64,000 nt of DNA from Anniella stebbinsi (taxonomy: Eukaryota > Chordata > Lepidosauria > Squamata > Anniellidae). Below are positions 20,838-33,568 of this stretch, piece after piece; the first letter of the stretch is position 1, and every line of letters begins with the position of its first letter. The notes beneath the pieces were generated by a model. That model made no database searches, was not told where the DNA came from, and worked only from the letters and a program-made list of their open reading frames with translations. The stretch spans positions 64,457,001 to 64,521,000 of the forward strand of contig JARDYH010000002.1 in NCBI GenBank assembly GCA_029215795.1, in the 5' to 3' direction. Position numbers and translations under genes: made by a program.

Positions 20838-23800
20838 AGTGTAATGACCTACATGAACATAAGAAGTGCCATGCACTCTATTCACACAGTGGCCAACAAG
20901 CTGCTCACCAGGTACCCACAAGCAAGACATGGTGCAGCAGCCCCTTCCCACCCATGTTCGTCAGCAACTGCTATAAATAGGCTTATTGCCTTATATGTTG
21001 TTTGTTGTGTTGTTGTTAAACTGATTATTTGAAGTAGTTCAAAAGAAAGTCTATTTTATATGCTCTATTTAAAACTATTACTAGAAGGAGTAAGCTCCTC
21101 ATTTTTTCACATTGCCAAACTTGGAAGGAGATTGGGAGGCTTTCCAGCTTGCTTCAGTGGTCCACATTATGTGCTGGTCACAATTCTGCACTTTTTATAA
21201 TGCACCTTCCTCAACTTGGTGCTCTTCAGATCAAAGTCCTCCTTGCTTAATACTTAAATTGCCTTGTTAAATTTAGGACTTCCCCCCCCCCCCCCACCTT
21301 GACTTTATTCCTGTATGGCTTACTGTCCATCACTTGTCCATGTGCCCAAGCTGTACACATGCCAATTAGCCAAATCAGACAAGAAAACTATTTCAAAGGC
21401 AATAACCACAACCTATATCCAACCACAGTCCATCAGGTGAACTGGAGAAAAATCTTCCTGCCCCTCTTGAAGGGTGACTAACACATGCACTCCTAGGGGA
21501 TGACCTATACCAATGGGTGACTGGGTCAAGCCAGCTGCCTGCAGAAGCCACACTAACCATAGTAGGAACCAGGCATAAATGCTTTCATTTAAATACTTCC
21601 TACTGATTTCAGAAAGAGCAGTTTATGTTTCTAGGCTAAAAATGAAAGACAGAAAGCTTCGATAGAACTTTCTGAGTTATGAAACAGACTCCATCCATAA
21701 TGTATAAGATGCACTGTGGATAGTCACAATGTGTATACTGGACAAAGTGTGAAGCTCTTTCGACAATTTATAAACATGCAGCCCTGTCCTGTGCGTGTTT
21801 ACTCAGAATTAAGTCACATGAGGGGACCTTAGGATTACAGCTTTCCTTTCATGCTGACATGCTTCACCATTTGAAAAACAACAGCAGAAGTAGACAAATA
21901 TAGATACCGCTTGGCAGAAAAGCTGTGTTAGTGCTCAATTATGTGAACAATGTGAAACCATGCTACTGTGAGCCCAGGGGAGAAAAATGGCACAGCTGCT
22001 CAGTGATGCATTGGCAGTTGGGTTCACAGCAAATGTAAGTAAACAATGGATTGCCATGTCCTGATTTAAACAGAGTTGACAGGGCCTATCTGGTTTGAAA
22101 GAAGCCCTTAAAGGTTGTGTGAATCAGCCTGCAACTCTCTAGCAAAACAAAGACACAAAGCAACACGGAGCTGGACTGGTTTATTGGGACCTGAAGCCTG
22201 ATAGTTAATCTTTTTCCATATAGGTCATTGGTGCTGGTACAATCCCTTTGCAAAAGGAATTCCTTCATAGCACAAAACATAATCAGCATATATAATTTTT
22301 GGTGATAGATGGTTGTGATGATCATTAGCGCAGCTTTTAAAATGATTTCAGTTGAGGAAGTAAAGGTTTATGATTTATCTTTTAATAGTTATAGAACCTG
22401 CAAGTTCAAAGATAGCACACCATCGTTGATCCAAAACTATCACTATCATGCCATACCTGTGAACCTTTCAAGTATCATTGGGTGGCTACCATTGGTAGAC
22501 TTCAGTATGATCCAGCGAGATATTTGTTTTGCTAATGGAAACATAATGCTGTAGCTTGTGATATTGCTCATATGCAGTAGTCAGTACATCTTATCCTCCA
22601 AAGTCAAAGCCAGGTGTTCCCATACTTATTATTAATTCCTACCTAATTCACCTTAGGCATCCTTAGTTTGGTACTAAGTAGGCTAAAAGGCATGTAAAAA
22701 TATACTTCAATGCAAGATGACTATGTGTGGGATGGTGGCATTGGCTCACATGAGTAATCTCACAGACTGAGAACTGCATTTATTTATTTTTATTTAAAAT
22801 AATGGAAAAACTTTTCAATCCATTTTCTACATTTTTATTAGAAATATACTTGGGGCATCTCATCAAAATATAACTTGCATAAAATGGCATAAAACATTTT
22901 CTGTTGCTAGACTTTTAGTATTAATTCTTTTAAAAGGAGACATTCTAAGTACTGCATTCTCCGTTCGTTATTGAATAGACTACTCAGCTGATGGGTCCAC
23001 AGGCCCAGTGAGCTTCTAATAAGAAGGCCCAACATTCTAGCACATATTTATACTCTCTTTGTGTAGAAAGTACCTCATAACTAATATTATCTACTGTCCC
23101 ATAAATTAGGGCTCACAGTACCGTTAATTATCCCGTCGTTATTAAACATTCTTAAAAATAGAACATATATAAAAGGCTTACATGTACACCTTTCAGGTTA
23201 AATAAAATCAATTTTGAATTATACCTTTGAGAAGATAAATCCTTACGCAAAATTTGCCAATTCAATGTAAGTCTATATATTTTTTTCTAGATATCTGTAT
23301 TTCAAGCTTTTTGCTGTGTATACCTTACACAATATATTTTGCTCGTTAATTGATAAGCAAAAACTTTAAGTACATTTCTTTTACCTGGAATAATGGAATC
23401 TCACATCTGTTCATTATTCAAGTAATTTTTGACCCAAGTGATAGGGCTTGAACTCAACATTTTCTATTTGGATACCATCCAGTTCAGCTTGACCATTATT
23501 TATTATGTCAGAATTCATTGTGAACCTGCTTGTGTCTTCTCTATTGGTACTAGTTACCTTATTATTTATTTAATTCCCTGGATTCCTAATTACCTTTTAT
23601 GCAACATGGTTTATTGCTTGGTGCTTGCAGCTCTAAGACAAGTCAATTTATTGCTTTGTATGTGTGTGTGTATGGGGTGGGGGCGGGGTAGTGGTGGTGA
23701 TGGTGATGGTGGAAATAGTCACTTCCTTCAGTATTCATTATTGAAGGGCTGTGCCACCAACCTTTTGTGGCAGATCCATGACACTTCACTTTCTCTAGAA

Positions 23801-23868
23801 AAACACTGGGCAGTATCAAGTGGTGGCAATCCACAAGTGCTAAATAATGCTCTACAACTTTGTTAATT
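20838..23868. other. Unassigned stretch
   Basis: Three kilobases with no supported gene. It contains a poly-C at 21283-21296, a partial MITE end near 21203-21232 (accttcctcaacttggtgct) and a GGTGAT-type microsatellite at 23690-23712. The 145-codon frame over 23429-23866 is low-complexity and resembles no family. Confidence 0.45.
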
Positions 23869-24044
23869 GTGCTAGTGGGAACAAGTATTAGTGCAACGAG
23901 AAGCTAGCACTTGCTAGTGCAATCCGATAAACTAGCTGAAACTACACCAAGCACCGTTGAGTTTATTCCATTCCAGAAGTCATGGTTTCAGCTAGTTTCT
24001 GGCACTAGCTTTCTATTGCACTATTGGGTAATTCCCACTAGCAC
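23869..24044. mobile_element. 176-bp MITE with about 45-bp inverted ends
   Basis: gtgctagtgggaacaagtat ... agaagctagcac pairs with ggcactagctttctattgca ... tcccactagcac. The centre has a second inverted pair (actagctgaaac / gtttcagctagt). Non-coding. Confidence 0.75.
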
Positions 24045-25150
24045 ACTGGAAGTCTTGGCTATTGCCTAGAGTGTACTTCATCTCTTCTACCAGGGTCAGG
24101 GCCCATTAGTCTCAAAATAGCTGCCTTAACCATACGGGAACACCAGAGTCGCTGGCTAGTCTCATGAAACCTAGAACATCATATTTAAGGATTGAGACAA
24201 GAAGAAAGTAAGCATGGTGGCTGTAAATAACTTTTGTATTCAGAGGTATAACATTGAACACCAGTTAGTTAGGAGCAATTGTAAAGGGGACCTATTGCCT
24301 TGGTGCTCAGCTTGTGAAGTAGAATCCAGCAGAAACACTTCTTATACCTATATTGTATAGGAAGACTAGTAAATGTTCTATCCTTGAGTACAAATTTCAA
24401 CTATAAAACTAAAAGAAATACACAATTTCTCTGCTTCCAGATTGGGACAGTTCCAAACAGTCATTCCTGAACAGATGCCGATTATCAGGCTGATAGAAAC
24501 TCAGAACAATTCAGTAAAATGTGTATGTGTGTGTGTTTTATTAATTCAAATGATTTGCCTCAGTGTAGGATTTAAAATAATGCTCTGCAACTTTGTTAAT
24601 CCTTCAGGCGAGGGATAATTAAGAAAAAATACTCTGCAACAGCATTTTGTTATTCTCTGATATACAGCAAATACAATCTCGGCAGAATGGTGAAGGCCAT
24701 CACCTCAATAAGCAAAAGGTTCTGTAAGGTTAATGCAGTGATGGATACAGGAGATAAAATCGGAAGAGGCACCATAAGAAGCAATACTGTGAAAGGACAC
24801 AAAACCCAAGTAAAGTAAAGTGGTTGGACTAGACTAGGCCATTATCCTAAGTGCACTGATGTGAGAGCACTAATAAAGCAGGGGGACTTGCCTGCATGCG
24901 ATTGTTCTAGTTAAGCAACTGCTTATAGCTGTAGGATTGCTAGGAATGTCTGTGCAGATTGCACTGTAAAGTTTACAGAAAAGAATTCAAGAACTCTTCC
25001 ACACTCATCATCTATGCATCTGAGCAGACATCAATATGGTTGTGGATAAATAAACCACATTACCAATGAGATGCCTCAAACTTGCTTGTTTGTATATCTG
25101 TCTAAACATCCACAGACCCCCCTACATTTACATCTACATCATCTCTATCT
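24045..25150. other. Unassigned stretch
   Basis: (GT)n near 24523-24536. No gene or recognised transposon. Confidence 0.4.
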
Positions 25151-25285
25151 CAGCCTCCCCCAATCTGGTGCCTGCAAGATATTTTGGACTTCCACTCCCA
25201 TCAACCCTAGTCAGCATGACCAATGGTCAGGAATACTGGAGTTGTAATTCAAAACATCTGGAAGGCAGCAGGTTGTGAAAGGCTA
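25151..25285. mobile_element. 135-bp hAT-like MITE (cagcct...aggct family)
   Basis: Left end cagcctcccccaatctggtg and right end aacatctggaaggcagcagg...aaggcta are inverted copies. The centre holds cactcccatcaaccctagtc. Same length and structure as 43,464-43,598. Confidence 0.75.
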
Positions 25286-25532
25286 ATATCCCTTCACTTT
25301 CTTTTTATTACAGTTGTTTAGACCTGTTCAAGTTAAACTACAAAGACACAAATATGTGAGCTTGTATATTTTAAGAGGCATCAGATAGGAAGGTGAGGTA
25401 TCTTAACTGGGCAGTATCCCCTGGGCCATGGGAAACAAACACAGAGTATAGATCCTGTCTTTCAATATCATATAATCACTAAATCAGAAGTTTGGGAGGC
25501 TGGGAGAGGCTGATATAAGTATGCATATCTAA

Positions 25533-26097
25533 GAGCCGATCTACATGTTAGGTTTTTTTAACATTTTATAAGGGTTATTAAAACTCTTTGGGCCACATGA
25601 CGCACTCCCTATAAGGTTGTATACCTGAGGTTTTTTAAAACTCACTTCCGCTATATACAACGGTTTCACTTTTAATAAATCATTTTAAGTAAAATAATGT
25701 GTCCTTCCTTACCATTTGTGATTCATGGGGGCAGTGCTTCATTTACTGGTGCCCAAATGCTTAGCAGTTGATTGGTGGGGAAGAAAGCGGGGCTATGGAG
25801 GAAGTGGGCGAGTGAACTACAACACCCACAATTCTTAGCCCTATACTCATTGAAAGCTAGGGAATGACAGAGGAACTAAGGAGGAAGTGGGTGAACTACA
25901 ACGTCCCCAATGCCTTGCCCTAAACTCATTGTAAAAATGAAACAGAAAGAGATGGGGCAGAAGAGTATGTGACTGCACACACCGCTTTAAAGATTGAAGA
26001 TTTTTTCTCCTGTAACATGAGACGTTTTAGAACGCACCTGTTTGGAACGTTTTAAAATACTGTTTAAAACGTTCCAAGGGACTGTGTAGATAGGCTC
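25533..26097. mobile_element. 565-bp MITE, TCTACA-terminus family, long form
   Basis: Ends gagccgatctaca and tgtagataggctc. The interior has tttgggccacatgacgcact and caacacccacaattctta. The phrase gggccacatgac also occurs in the 28,320-28,800 element, which links the two. Arms near the right end (aacgttttaaaatactg ... aaaacgttcc) are internally palindromic. No transposase. Confidence 0.7.
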
Positions 26098-26362
26098 TAA
26101 GAATGCACATTAAAGAGAGAGAAAATCTGTAAAGATGAGCTAGTTACCTGAATTTTGAACGGGCATTTGTAAGCCAATACATACAGGCATGCCTTCCTAA
26201 CAGTAAGTGGAATCAATGGACTTCTCACCTTATGTGTTTCTCTGAGTATGCTTACCAGAAGTGTTTGCCTAAGAAAACCTGCTATGGAATGGGCTGCAAG
26301 TCTGATTGCAATTGCCCACTTTGACATGAGCAGTCATAGCAAGGAAGTTACTTCATGATGAC

Positions 26363-26422
26363 GGGTCTGTTCAGACGACAAGCTAAGCCTTTGTTAGTCT
26401 GCTAACCCTTTTGCAGCAAATG
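26363..26422 (+). mobile_element. hAT-like MITE, left part (split)
   Basis: gggtctgttcagacgacaag and ctaagcctttgttagtc are the left terminus. They pair with the reverse complement of 28,252-28,283. The element is interrupted at about 26,422 by LINE sequence. Confidence 0.7.
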
Positions 26423-27925
26423 GTTAGTGAATCTTCCCTGGACCCGGAAAATCTTAGTAACTATAGGCCAGTGGCAAATGTTCCATTCCTGGGCAAGGTC
26501 CTTGAGCTAGTGGCTGTGGGCCAGCTCCAGACACTCTTGGATGAGACTGATTATCTGGATCCATTTCAGTCTGGTTTCAGGCCTGGCTTTGGCATGGAAA
26601 CAGCCTTGGTCACCCTGTATGATGACCTATGTCAGGAGAAAGACCGGGGGAGTGTGACTCTGTTGATTCTCCTTGATCTCTCAGTGGCTTTCAATACCAT
26701 TGACCATGGTATCCTTCTGGGACAACTGGCTTGAGTTGGGAGTGGGAGGCACTGCATTGCAGTGGTTCCGCTCCTACTTGGAGGGGCAGCTCCAGAAGGT
26801 GGTGCTTGGGGAACATTGCTCAGCCCCGTGGATTCTCCAGTATGGGGTCCCACAGGGGTCAGTCTTGTCCCCCATGCTGTTTAACATTTACATGAAACCA
26901 TTGGGTGTTTAACATTTACATGAAACCATTCTCATCAGTATGCTGATAACACACAACTGTATTTCTCCTTCTCATCTTCATCAGGTGAGGCTGTGGATGT
27001 GCTGAACCAGTGCCTGGCTGCGACAATGGACTGGATGAGGGATAACAAACTGAAACTCAATCCAGACAAGACTGAGCTGCTGTTAGTGGGTGGTTGTTCT
27101 GACCAGATGGAGGGTGTTTAACCTGCTCTGGATGGGGTTGCACTCCCCCTGAAGGAATGGGTTCATAGCTTGGGGGTTCTCCTAGAACCATCTCTGTTGC
27201 TTGAGGTTCAGGTGACCTCAGTGGCATGGATTGCCTTCTACCAACTTTGGTTGGTGGCCTAGTTATGCCCCTATCTGGACAGGGATAACTTGACTTCAGT
27301 TGACTATGCTCTAGTAATCTCCAAGTTGGATTACTGCAATGTGCTCTACATGGGGCTGCCTTTGAAGATGGTTCAGAAGCTGCAGCTTGTGCAAAATGCA
27401 GTGGCCAGTTTGATAACAGGAACCAGAAGGTTCGAACATATAAGACTGACTCTGGCCCACTTGCATTGGCTGCCTGAACGTTTCCAAGCCCGATTCAAGG
27501 TGCTGGTTTTAACCTATAAAGCCTTACATGGCTTGGGACCATAATACCTGACAGAATGCCTCTCCCGACACGAACCTACCCATACACTATGATCAACATC
27601 TAAGGTCCTCCTCTGGGTGCCTACTCTGAGGGAAGATCGGAGGATGGCAACAAGGAAGAGGGCCTTTTCAGTGGTGCCCCCCCATTATGGAATGATCTCC
27701 CCGATGAGGTTTGCTTGGCACCAACATTGTTATCTTTTTGGTGCCTGGTCAAGACTTTTTTCTTCTTCCAGGCATTTAGCAGCGTCTGTTGAGGGTTTTG
27801 TTGTTGTTGTTTGACCGGAATAGTTGTTTTAAATGTATTTATAATCTGTTTTTAAGCTTTTTATGGTTTTTAAATTTTGTATATCTTTTTTAAATGTTCA
27901 ATGTTTAAATTTGTATGTGTATTCC
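26423..27925 (+). pseudogene. L2 ORF2 remnant inserted in a MITE
   Basis: Frames encode L2 reverse transcriptase in order: ENLSNYRPVANVPFLGKVLE (fingers), QSGFRPGFGMETALV, TLLILLDLSVAFNTIDHGIL (motif A), [20 protein letters not shown] (motif B), a catalytic box reading YADNTQLYF, then LKLNPDKTELLLVGG, the thumb (LDYCNVLYMGLPLKMVQKLQ), the LHWLPxRFQARFKVLVLTYK segment and a C-terminal tail. The second catalytic Asp is Asn, a 23-bp duplication at about 26,880-26,930 breaks the frame, and other stops follow. The L2 3' terminus is missing; the sequence runs straight into a different LINE. Confidence 0.85.
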
Positions 27926-28162
27926 ATTAGTCACATCAGTCACTGGCATCACATCAAAAAATTATACTGAAAACCTTCAGAAACTGGGCCTACCAAAATA
28001 CATTCACACCAACATCCAGAAAGCAGTCATACTTAAAACATGCTCAATTGTCAGGAAATTCCTGAATCTGTAAAAGACCTAATGACTTGGCAAAGCCCGT
28101 CATGTCCATCTAGAAAAACCACCATGAGTGAGAAAGAGATATAATAATGATAATAATAATAG
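27926..28162 (+). pseudogene. Dong/R4-like LINE C-terminus and 3' tail
   Basis: The frame from about 27,945 reads ITGITSKNYTENLQKLGLPK, then YIHTNIQKAVILKTCSIVRK, FLNL and a stop near 28,072. This is the C-terminal pattern I associate with R2/R4/Dong-group LINEs. About 90 bp of 3' UTR follow, ending in ataataatgataataataat. Dong elements are known to prefer TAA repeats, which fits the tail or target. The clade call rests on motif memory. Confidence 0.55.
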
Positions 28163-28283
28163 TGTGTTTAAACCATGGAAATGTAGCACCATGGTTAGGA
28201 ATGGTTCACATGACATGCTAAGCCATAATGTTTAACTCTAGATGATTAACCTCTGTGGCTTAGTGTGCTATCTGAACAGGGTC
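28163..28283 (+). mobile_element. hAT-like MITE, right part (split)
   Basis: Resumes the MITE begun at 26,363 and ends gtggcttagtgtgctatctg aacagggtc, inverted to the left terminus. The flanking motif tagtg occurs at both junctions of the inserted LINE sequence (26,420 and 28,161) and may be a short target duplication. Confidence 0.7.
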
Positions 28284-28319
28284 GATGTGAGCTGTAAATC
28301 ATCCATCACTGACTAAGAA

Positions 28320-28800
28320 GGAATCTACACTATAGCTTTGCTACTTTAGGAAAGGGTTTCGAGCACTCATTGGGCCACATGACACACTTACTTTAATGTT
28401 GTTTAGCAGTTGTTTACTACGTTTATCCTAGATATATTCTGTTATTTTCTTCAAATAAATCGTTGTAGGAAGAAACGTGTCATTCTGTACCATTTTGAAG
28501 TTGCCATAACCAGTCGAATTCCCACGCATGCACTTTCAGTTTCAATTCTTCATTGAAAAGAAGGGAAAGGAAAGGGGACTAAGGAGAAAGTGGGCGTGGA
28601 AAGTAAGGAACGACAAAACAATGTTACAGGAAGAGACGAAGAAAAGTCTCAGCGTGACTGACTCAACCGCAGTGAAGACCAGAGAACGGATCAACTAAAA
28701 CGTAAGTTCAACTTAATGTGGACTGTCATGTTTTAAAATGTTGCAATTCACAATGTTTTAATCAACATTTTGAAACGTTTCATGCTTATGTGTAGATTCC
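28320..28800. mobile_element. 481-bp MITE, TCTACAC-terminus family, long form
   Basis: Ends ggaatctacac and gtgtagattcc are exact inverted copies. The interior shares cattgggccacatgacacac with the 25,533-26,097 element. The right half has an internal fold (ttttaaaatgttgcaattca ... aacattttgaaacg). Confidence 0.75.
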
Positions 28801-31800
28801 CTCTAACTGTTGTTGCCATTCATGTTGCCACTTTGAACTAACTTTTTCTGTTTCTTCACAGAAGGTTGTTCAGAACTGTGGCTTCAATAACATGGCTGAA
28901 CAAATTAACTTCTGTATGTACTATATTACTTTTTTGATTAGAAATCTGTCAGGAACAGTATTTCATTGGGGAAATGCCTAGTGTTCCTAGATCTTATAAA
29001 GCACCAATGGCTGTGAAATGAGACAGAGGACAATCTTATGTTTGAAAGGGCTGTAGAAGGAATATACAGTGGAAACAGAGTGCGTCTATGTTGCTTCTAG
29101 GCTGCCATTTTCCAATACCGGAGGCAATTTGGTTTGTATTGTGTCAGAGTAAAACATATAATACAACCCATGAATACTATGTTTGCCAGACAGTTTTATG
29201 AACTCCTATGGATTGGTTTCCTCCAAGCTATTGAAAGGGACCAGTGAGGCCCTGGCAACGTGAAAGAAGTCACAATGACAGGGGCGGCCCTTCCATGAAG
29301 CAGGGTGAGGCACCTGCCTTAAGTGCCAGTTCAGGAGGAGTGCTGAATTACACACTTGTTGTATTCTAATAGTTTTATGTACTTCTTTGTTTTAGTTGTG
29401 AATAAGTTTGGTCCTAGTGGGCACCAGGATGAGGGAAGAAAAAGGAGAAAGGGAAAGAAAGGAGGATAGGAGAAATAATAATGATAAAGTCAATAGAAAA
29501 TCAAGGTTTAGAAATAAAGTGTTCTGTTTGCATCTAGACCTTGGGTCCTCCTTACAGTGAAGAAAATAGACAAATGCTCCCCACCACCACCAAGAGGACC
29601 TTCTGCCACTGTGTGCCACCTGCTCTCGACCCATTGCTGCTGCAGCTCCCATCACCCTCCCTACCCCATTGCTGCTTTTTTCCCCTTCCATTTTTAAAAT
29701 TTATTTTTGAAAATATAACCAAAAAGTGATCAGTCCCCTAACAATTGATGTCTAAACAGCTGTTATATAAAAGATAGAAAAAGAGTTAATTCATTTTTAG
29801 GGGACAAAGGAAAAGGAAAGGAAAAAAGAAAGAAAGAGGGGAAAAAACTAAATAAACAATTACACTAATTAATACATGTGCTGTGTGATCGTCATCCACT
29901 GCTGCTTCTGTTTCTGTTGCCACCTGCTCTGTGGTTCCTCTCAGAGCAAGCAGTGAGCAGACAAACTCTCTAGAGAGCCATAGTGGCCAGTAAAAGAAGC
30001 CAGTACAGCTCTCCATAAGCCCAGTCAGGCCCAAATGCCTGTTTTGCGAGCTTCCCCAGATACCGCCCATGAAAGACTGATGTGGCTCTTCAGAGAGTGG
30101 CGATCAGATGGGAGCTGCAGTGCTAAAGGGGTAAGTGGGTTGGACTGGGCCAGGTGGGGTGGATGGAGTGGAAGGACAGACACAGTGAGCCTACAGGTGG
30201 AGGGGGGAGAGGGAGGCTGAGAGCTGGGTAATTGATGAGAGGGTGGTGGGGACAGTGAGGTGGAGGCAGGGGGAAGGAGGAGAAGGACATGGTAGTGACA
30301 ATGGCAGGTGACAGTGGTGGCACATGTGTGATCTCCTGCCTCAAGTAATGGGAGAGCTTGCGCCAGTGTTTCATGATGTTGATCCAAAATACTTTCTGTG
30401 ATTTTTGGTGACCATTTATCCAATTACTTTTTGCCCAAGAAAAATAATAGCAAGTTATTTATTTTTGAAGTATTTGGCTTAACTCTGGTTATTCAGGTCA
30501 GTCCAAATTAAGAAGATCTCATAGTATGTCCATACAAAAATGCAGATTCTTTGCACATCCATTCAGCAGGTTGGCAACATACGGGCTCTTGAGATACTGC
30601 TAAACTGAAGTGAATCTTGAACTTGAAAGCCCAGTGTTCTTTTCAGAAATCAGTCCCACTTAATGCAACAAGGGTACTCCTAAGGAAGCATTGATAAGAC
30701 TGTATCCCTGTTGAGTATCTGGAGGGAATTAATTCCAGAACTGTTTGGATTCCTCTCTACATGCTCCTATTGACGGATCTCCAAAATAGTGATAGACTGT
30801 ATGAGGTGAGGCTAACATTAGAAGACAACACCATAGCTTGAATTGAGCATGGAAACTGTAGAAAGTCACTTGGAGCACAGTTATTTTGTATTCCAGGCAA
30901 CACAATTCAGTTGGGGGAGGCAGGTTACTTGTTGGTGTTTGTTATTATTTTTATTTATTACTTCAATAATAATTCTAACGTGTAATCTCCCTCGCAGTGC
31001 TCTGCTCATTCATCCTAATTACTGTTGCTCTCATACTGAAAACTGTTTACTACATTCACTTCCATTGTGGTTTGTGCAAGCCAGATGCCTTGACATTTTT
31101 GTTCCTGTTCTTTCAAAACAGCAGCTTTATACATTGGCAACCAAAAGAGCAAGGTTAGAAATATGTTATAAGCTCAGGACCACATCTAGTTCACACATTT
31201 CAATTGAATGTAATCAATATTTCCATTAATGCTGATAAGCTACATGTGATAGGCACACTGCAAATTGTGGTTGAAATGGTGCACTGCTCTTGCCTGAGTA
31301 AATTTAGCAAAGAGAAGGACTGGCAGTGTTCTTTTTGAATCATTCACATTTGGCCAGTTTACTCAAAGGGAAGTGCAGTAGCATGCTGCTTAAATCTTAA
31401 AAATATTTATTCTCTGCACTGGAGTCTGGTGTCTGAATCCTTGTGGAAGTAAAACACTATATTGCCATATCTCCGCTAAAGTAAATTTATGTGAGTTGAA
31501 ATATGGCAGCAAACTGCAATCCTATGCATGTATAAACAGAAAAAAAACTCCTATGAAGTTAGGACTTAAAGCAATCAAATGACACACTGCCATCTTCAAA
31601 AGTAAATGTCAGGGTGAGGGGTTGCCAGCTGATTGTTAATATGTTAATTATATTTGTAAAGGAAATGAGAGGGTTTTATGTACCATTATGCCATCCACAT
31701 ATTTTAAAAGGCTATTAAAATGTAATAAAAGTTAAAAATACAAATGGCATAACTGGCACTTAATGAATTTAAAATAGCCCATCTAGTGGATATCTTCCTC

Positions 31801-32405
31801 TCTTTTGTGCCCATACCTGAAAGAAGGGGAGCCATGAGTTTTGGGCTAACTATGGCCAAAGTTTATTGAATGTTAACAAGAGATCTGCAGCAACTCTAAA
31901 GTGCAGGAACTGGCTGAGGAGGGAGCCATCAGCTGATCTGCCCCTCCACGACAAACTAATGGGGGGGGGGGTTAACCTTGCTTTGATCCATAGGCAGCCC
32001 AATACCTGCCCTCAGTATATCTGGCCACACCATCATGTGCTGAGGGAGGCCCTTCCAAATCACCACCCTCCCAACCCCAACATCTTTATGTTTGTGACCT
32101 GGACAAGCCCTAATGGGGATCCATTCTCTGCCCCACAGGTTCCAAAGCCCAGAGATGCTGGCCTAGGTACTCCCCAATCACCATAAAGGCAACACAAGGC
32201 ACTCCCAGTTGGCTGTTGTTGCTGTTGTTATTTTCGTAAACTACAACCTTCGTATTTAAATAGTGCGTCTCAGGCCAATACTCCATAACCCCTCCCCCCC
32301 AGGTGAAGTACAGGATTGGCAAAAAACAAAACAAAATGAACAAACTAAAAAAAAAAACCACCCTAGCTTCACAGATTATTTAAAAATCCCCAAGTAACCA
32401 GGATA
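28801..32405. other. Unassigned stretch
   Basis: No supported gene over 3.6 kb. 29,270-29,340 starts with a GC-rich caggggcggcccttccatga phrase I associate with an interspersed repeat but cannot bound. 30,090-30,310 is G-rich on the plus strand, which creates long proline- and serine-rich chance frames on the minus strand. Poly-G at 31,961-31,970. Confidence 0.4.
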
Positions 32406-32532
32406 GAATCGACACTACTGCTTTAAAGTGGTTTGTAACAAGTTTGACAACTGTTGGAGCCCAGGACACACTCCATATACAGGTTTCAAAATGTTTTCAA
32501 AGTGTTTTATCCTGCTTGGTGTAGATCTGGCC
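32406..32532. mobile_element. 127-bp MITE, TCTACAC-terminus family
   Basis: Left end degraded (gaatcgacactactgcttta). Right end ggtgtagatctggcc. The interior has gacaactgttggagcccagg and acacactccatatacag. Same short form as 38,831-38,971. Confidence 0.7.
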
Positions 32533-32879
32533 CAGTCCTACCTATGCTGACACATTTAGAGTGGGAGAGTGGGAGAGAAACAAAGAGGCTAGACAAGAGG
32601 CAGGCCATCTTATATAGCAGCCTAAGCCCCACCCTTCCTGGCTTACATGTTTGCTTGCATTTCGATACCACCCACTAGCTGAAGCTCATGTTGTCACTGC
32701 ATGGATCCATCCATTTTCTCCTGCTTCACCTCCTGCTGAGGAGCTGATGCAACATTTTCCACTGTGCCCTTTTGGGCCATGGAGAAGAATTGGCACACTC
32801 CTCTTGTCAAGTAGTGGTGAAAGCAAGCTTAAAGTTGCACTACTGCTTTATAGCAGTATTGAAGTGCTCTGAGAAAGAA

Positions 32880-33550
32880 CCCACACACACGCCCGGAGCA
32901 GCTTGGGCGGTGGTGGCCGTTGTGGGTGGGGGTGGAGGATGAGGCGTGGAGGCCTCCTATTGGCCGGCCTCCGATCAGGCCACCAGGGAAGAGGGAGGGG
33001 GCTCGAGAGCCTGTTTAATGGCTGGTTCCCCCCTCCCCTCTTTTTCTTCTCGGCGCGGCTTGGGGAGGCTTCGGAGCACAGCACTTGCGCCCGGCAGGCC
33101 CACGTGGCACGGCAGAGAGGAGAGGTGGCCTTAGCAGCGGCAGCGGCAGCGGCCCCACGGAGAGCAGGGCTTTTACTCGGCCAGGCTGGGGAGCTGAGAG
33201 GCGCGGCAGAGAAGGACGTGGTTGCGGCGCCGGTGCCCTCGGGCGGTGGTGCAAAGCCGACTGGGGCTTTAAGGGCGGCAACCCTATCCCCCCTCGGAGG
33301 TGCGGAACGCCCGGCAGCGGCGGCTCTCTTGCACGTGGCAGCGCTCAGCAACGGAGATGCTCATGGCCATAGGCCGAAGGTTTGGGGGAAGGACCGGACG
33401 GTTCTTCCCATTGGGCCCTGGTGGGTGGGTCGAGCATAGGCTGCCTTCCCTGGGAGGAGAGTGAGGCGGAAAGTCACCTTTTTCGCCACCCTCGACTGCT
33501 ACTAGCATGGGTCTAGAAGGGGGGCGAAGGCCTAACCCCCCCCGCAACAT
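32880..33550. promoter_or_regulatory. CpG-rich block upstream of a DIRS-like gag
   Basis: About 670 bp of GC-rich sequence with many CpG pairs (for example ggcgcggcagagaagg and ttgcggcgccggtg) in an otherwise AT-rich window. It lies about 200 bp before the gag start codon, with a SINE head between. It may be the internal promoter or terminal repeat of the DIRS-like element, or a remnant host CpG island. Overlapping long frames on both strands come from base composition and match no protein family. Confidence 0.45.
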
Positions 33551-33568
33551 CAGGGATTAATTAGGAAA

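Noticed and set aside
23429..23866. 145-codon frame
   Set aside because: It includes a GGTGAT microsatellite and no recognisable domain; chance frame.
30025..30423. 132-codon proline/serine-rich minus-strand frame
   Set aside because: It arises from a G-rich plus strand. No signal, domain or splice context supports a gene.
32848..33439. Frames of 167 and 178 codons on opposite strands over the CpG-rich block
   Set aside because: Both are alanine-, arginine-, glycine- and proline-rich, overlap in opposite directions and show no domain. They follow from high GC content, which removes stop codons.
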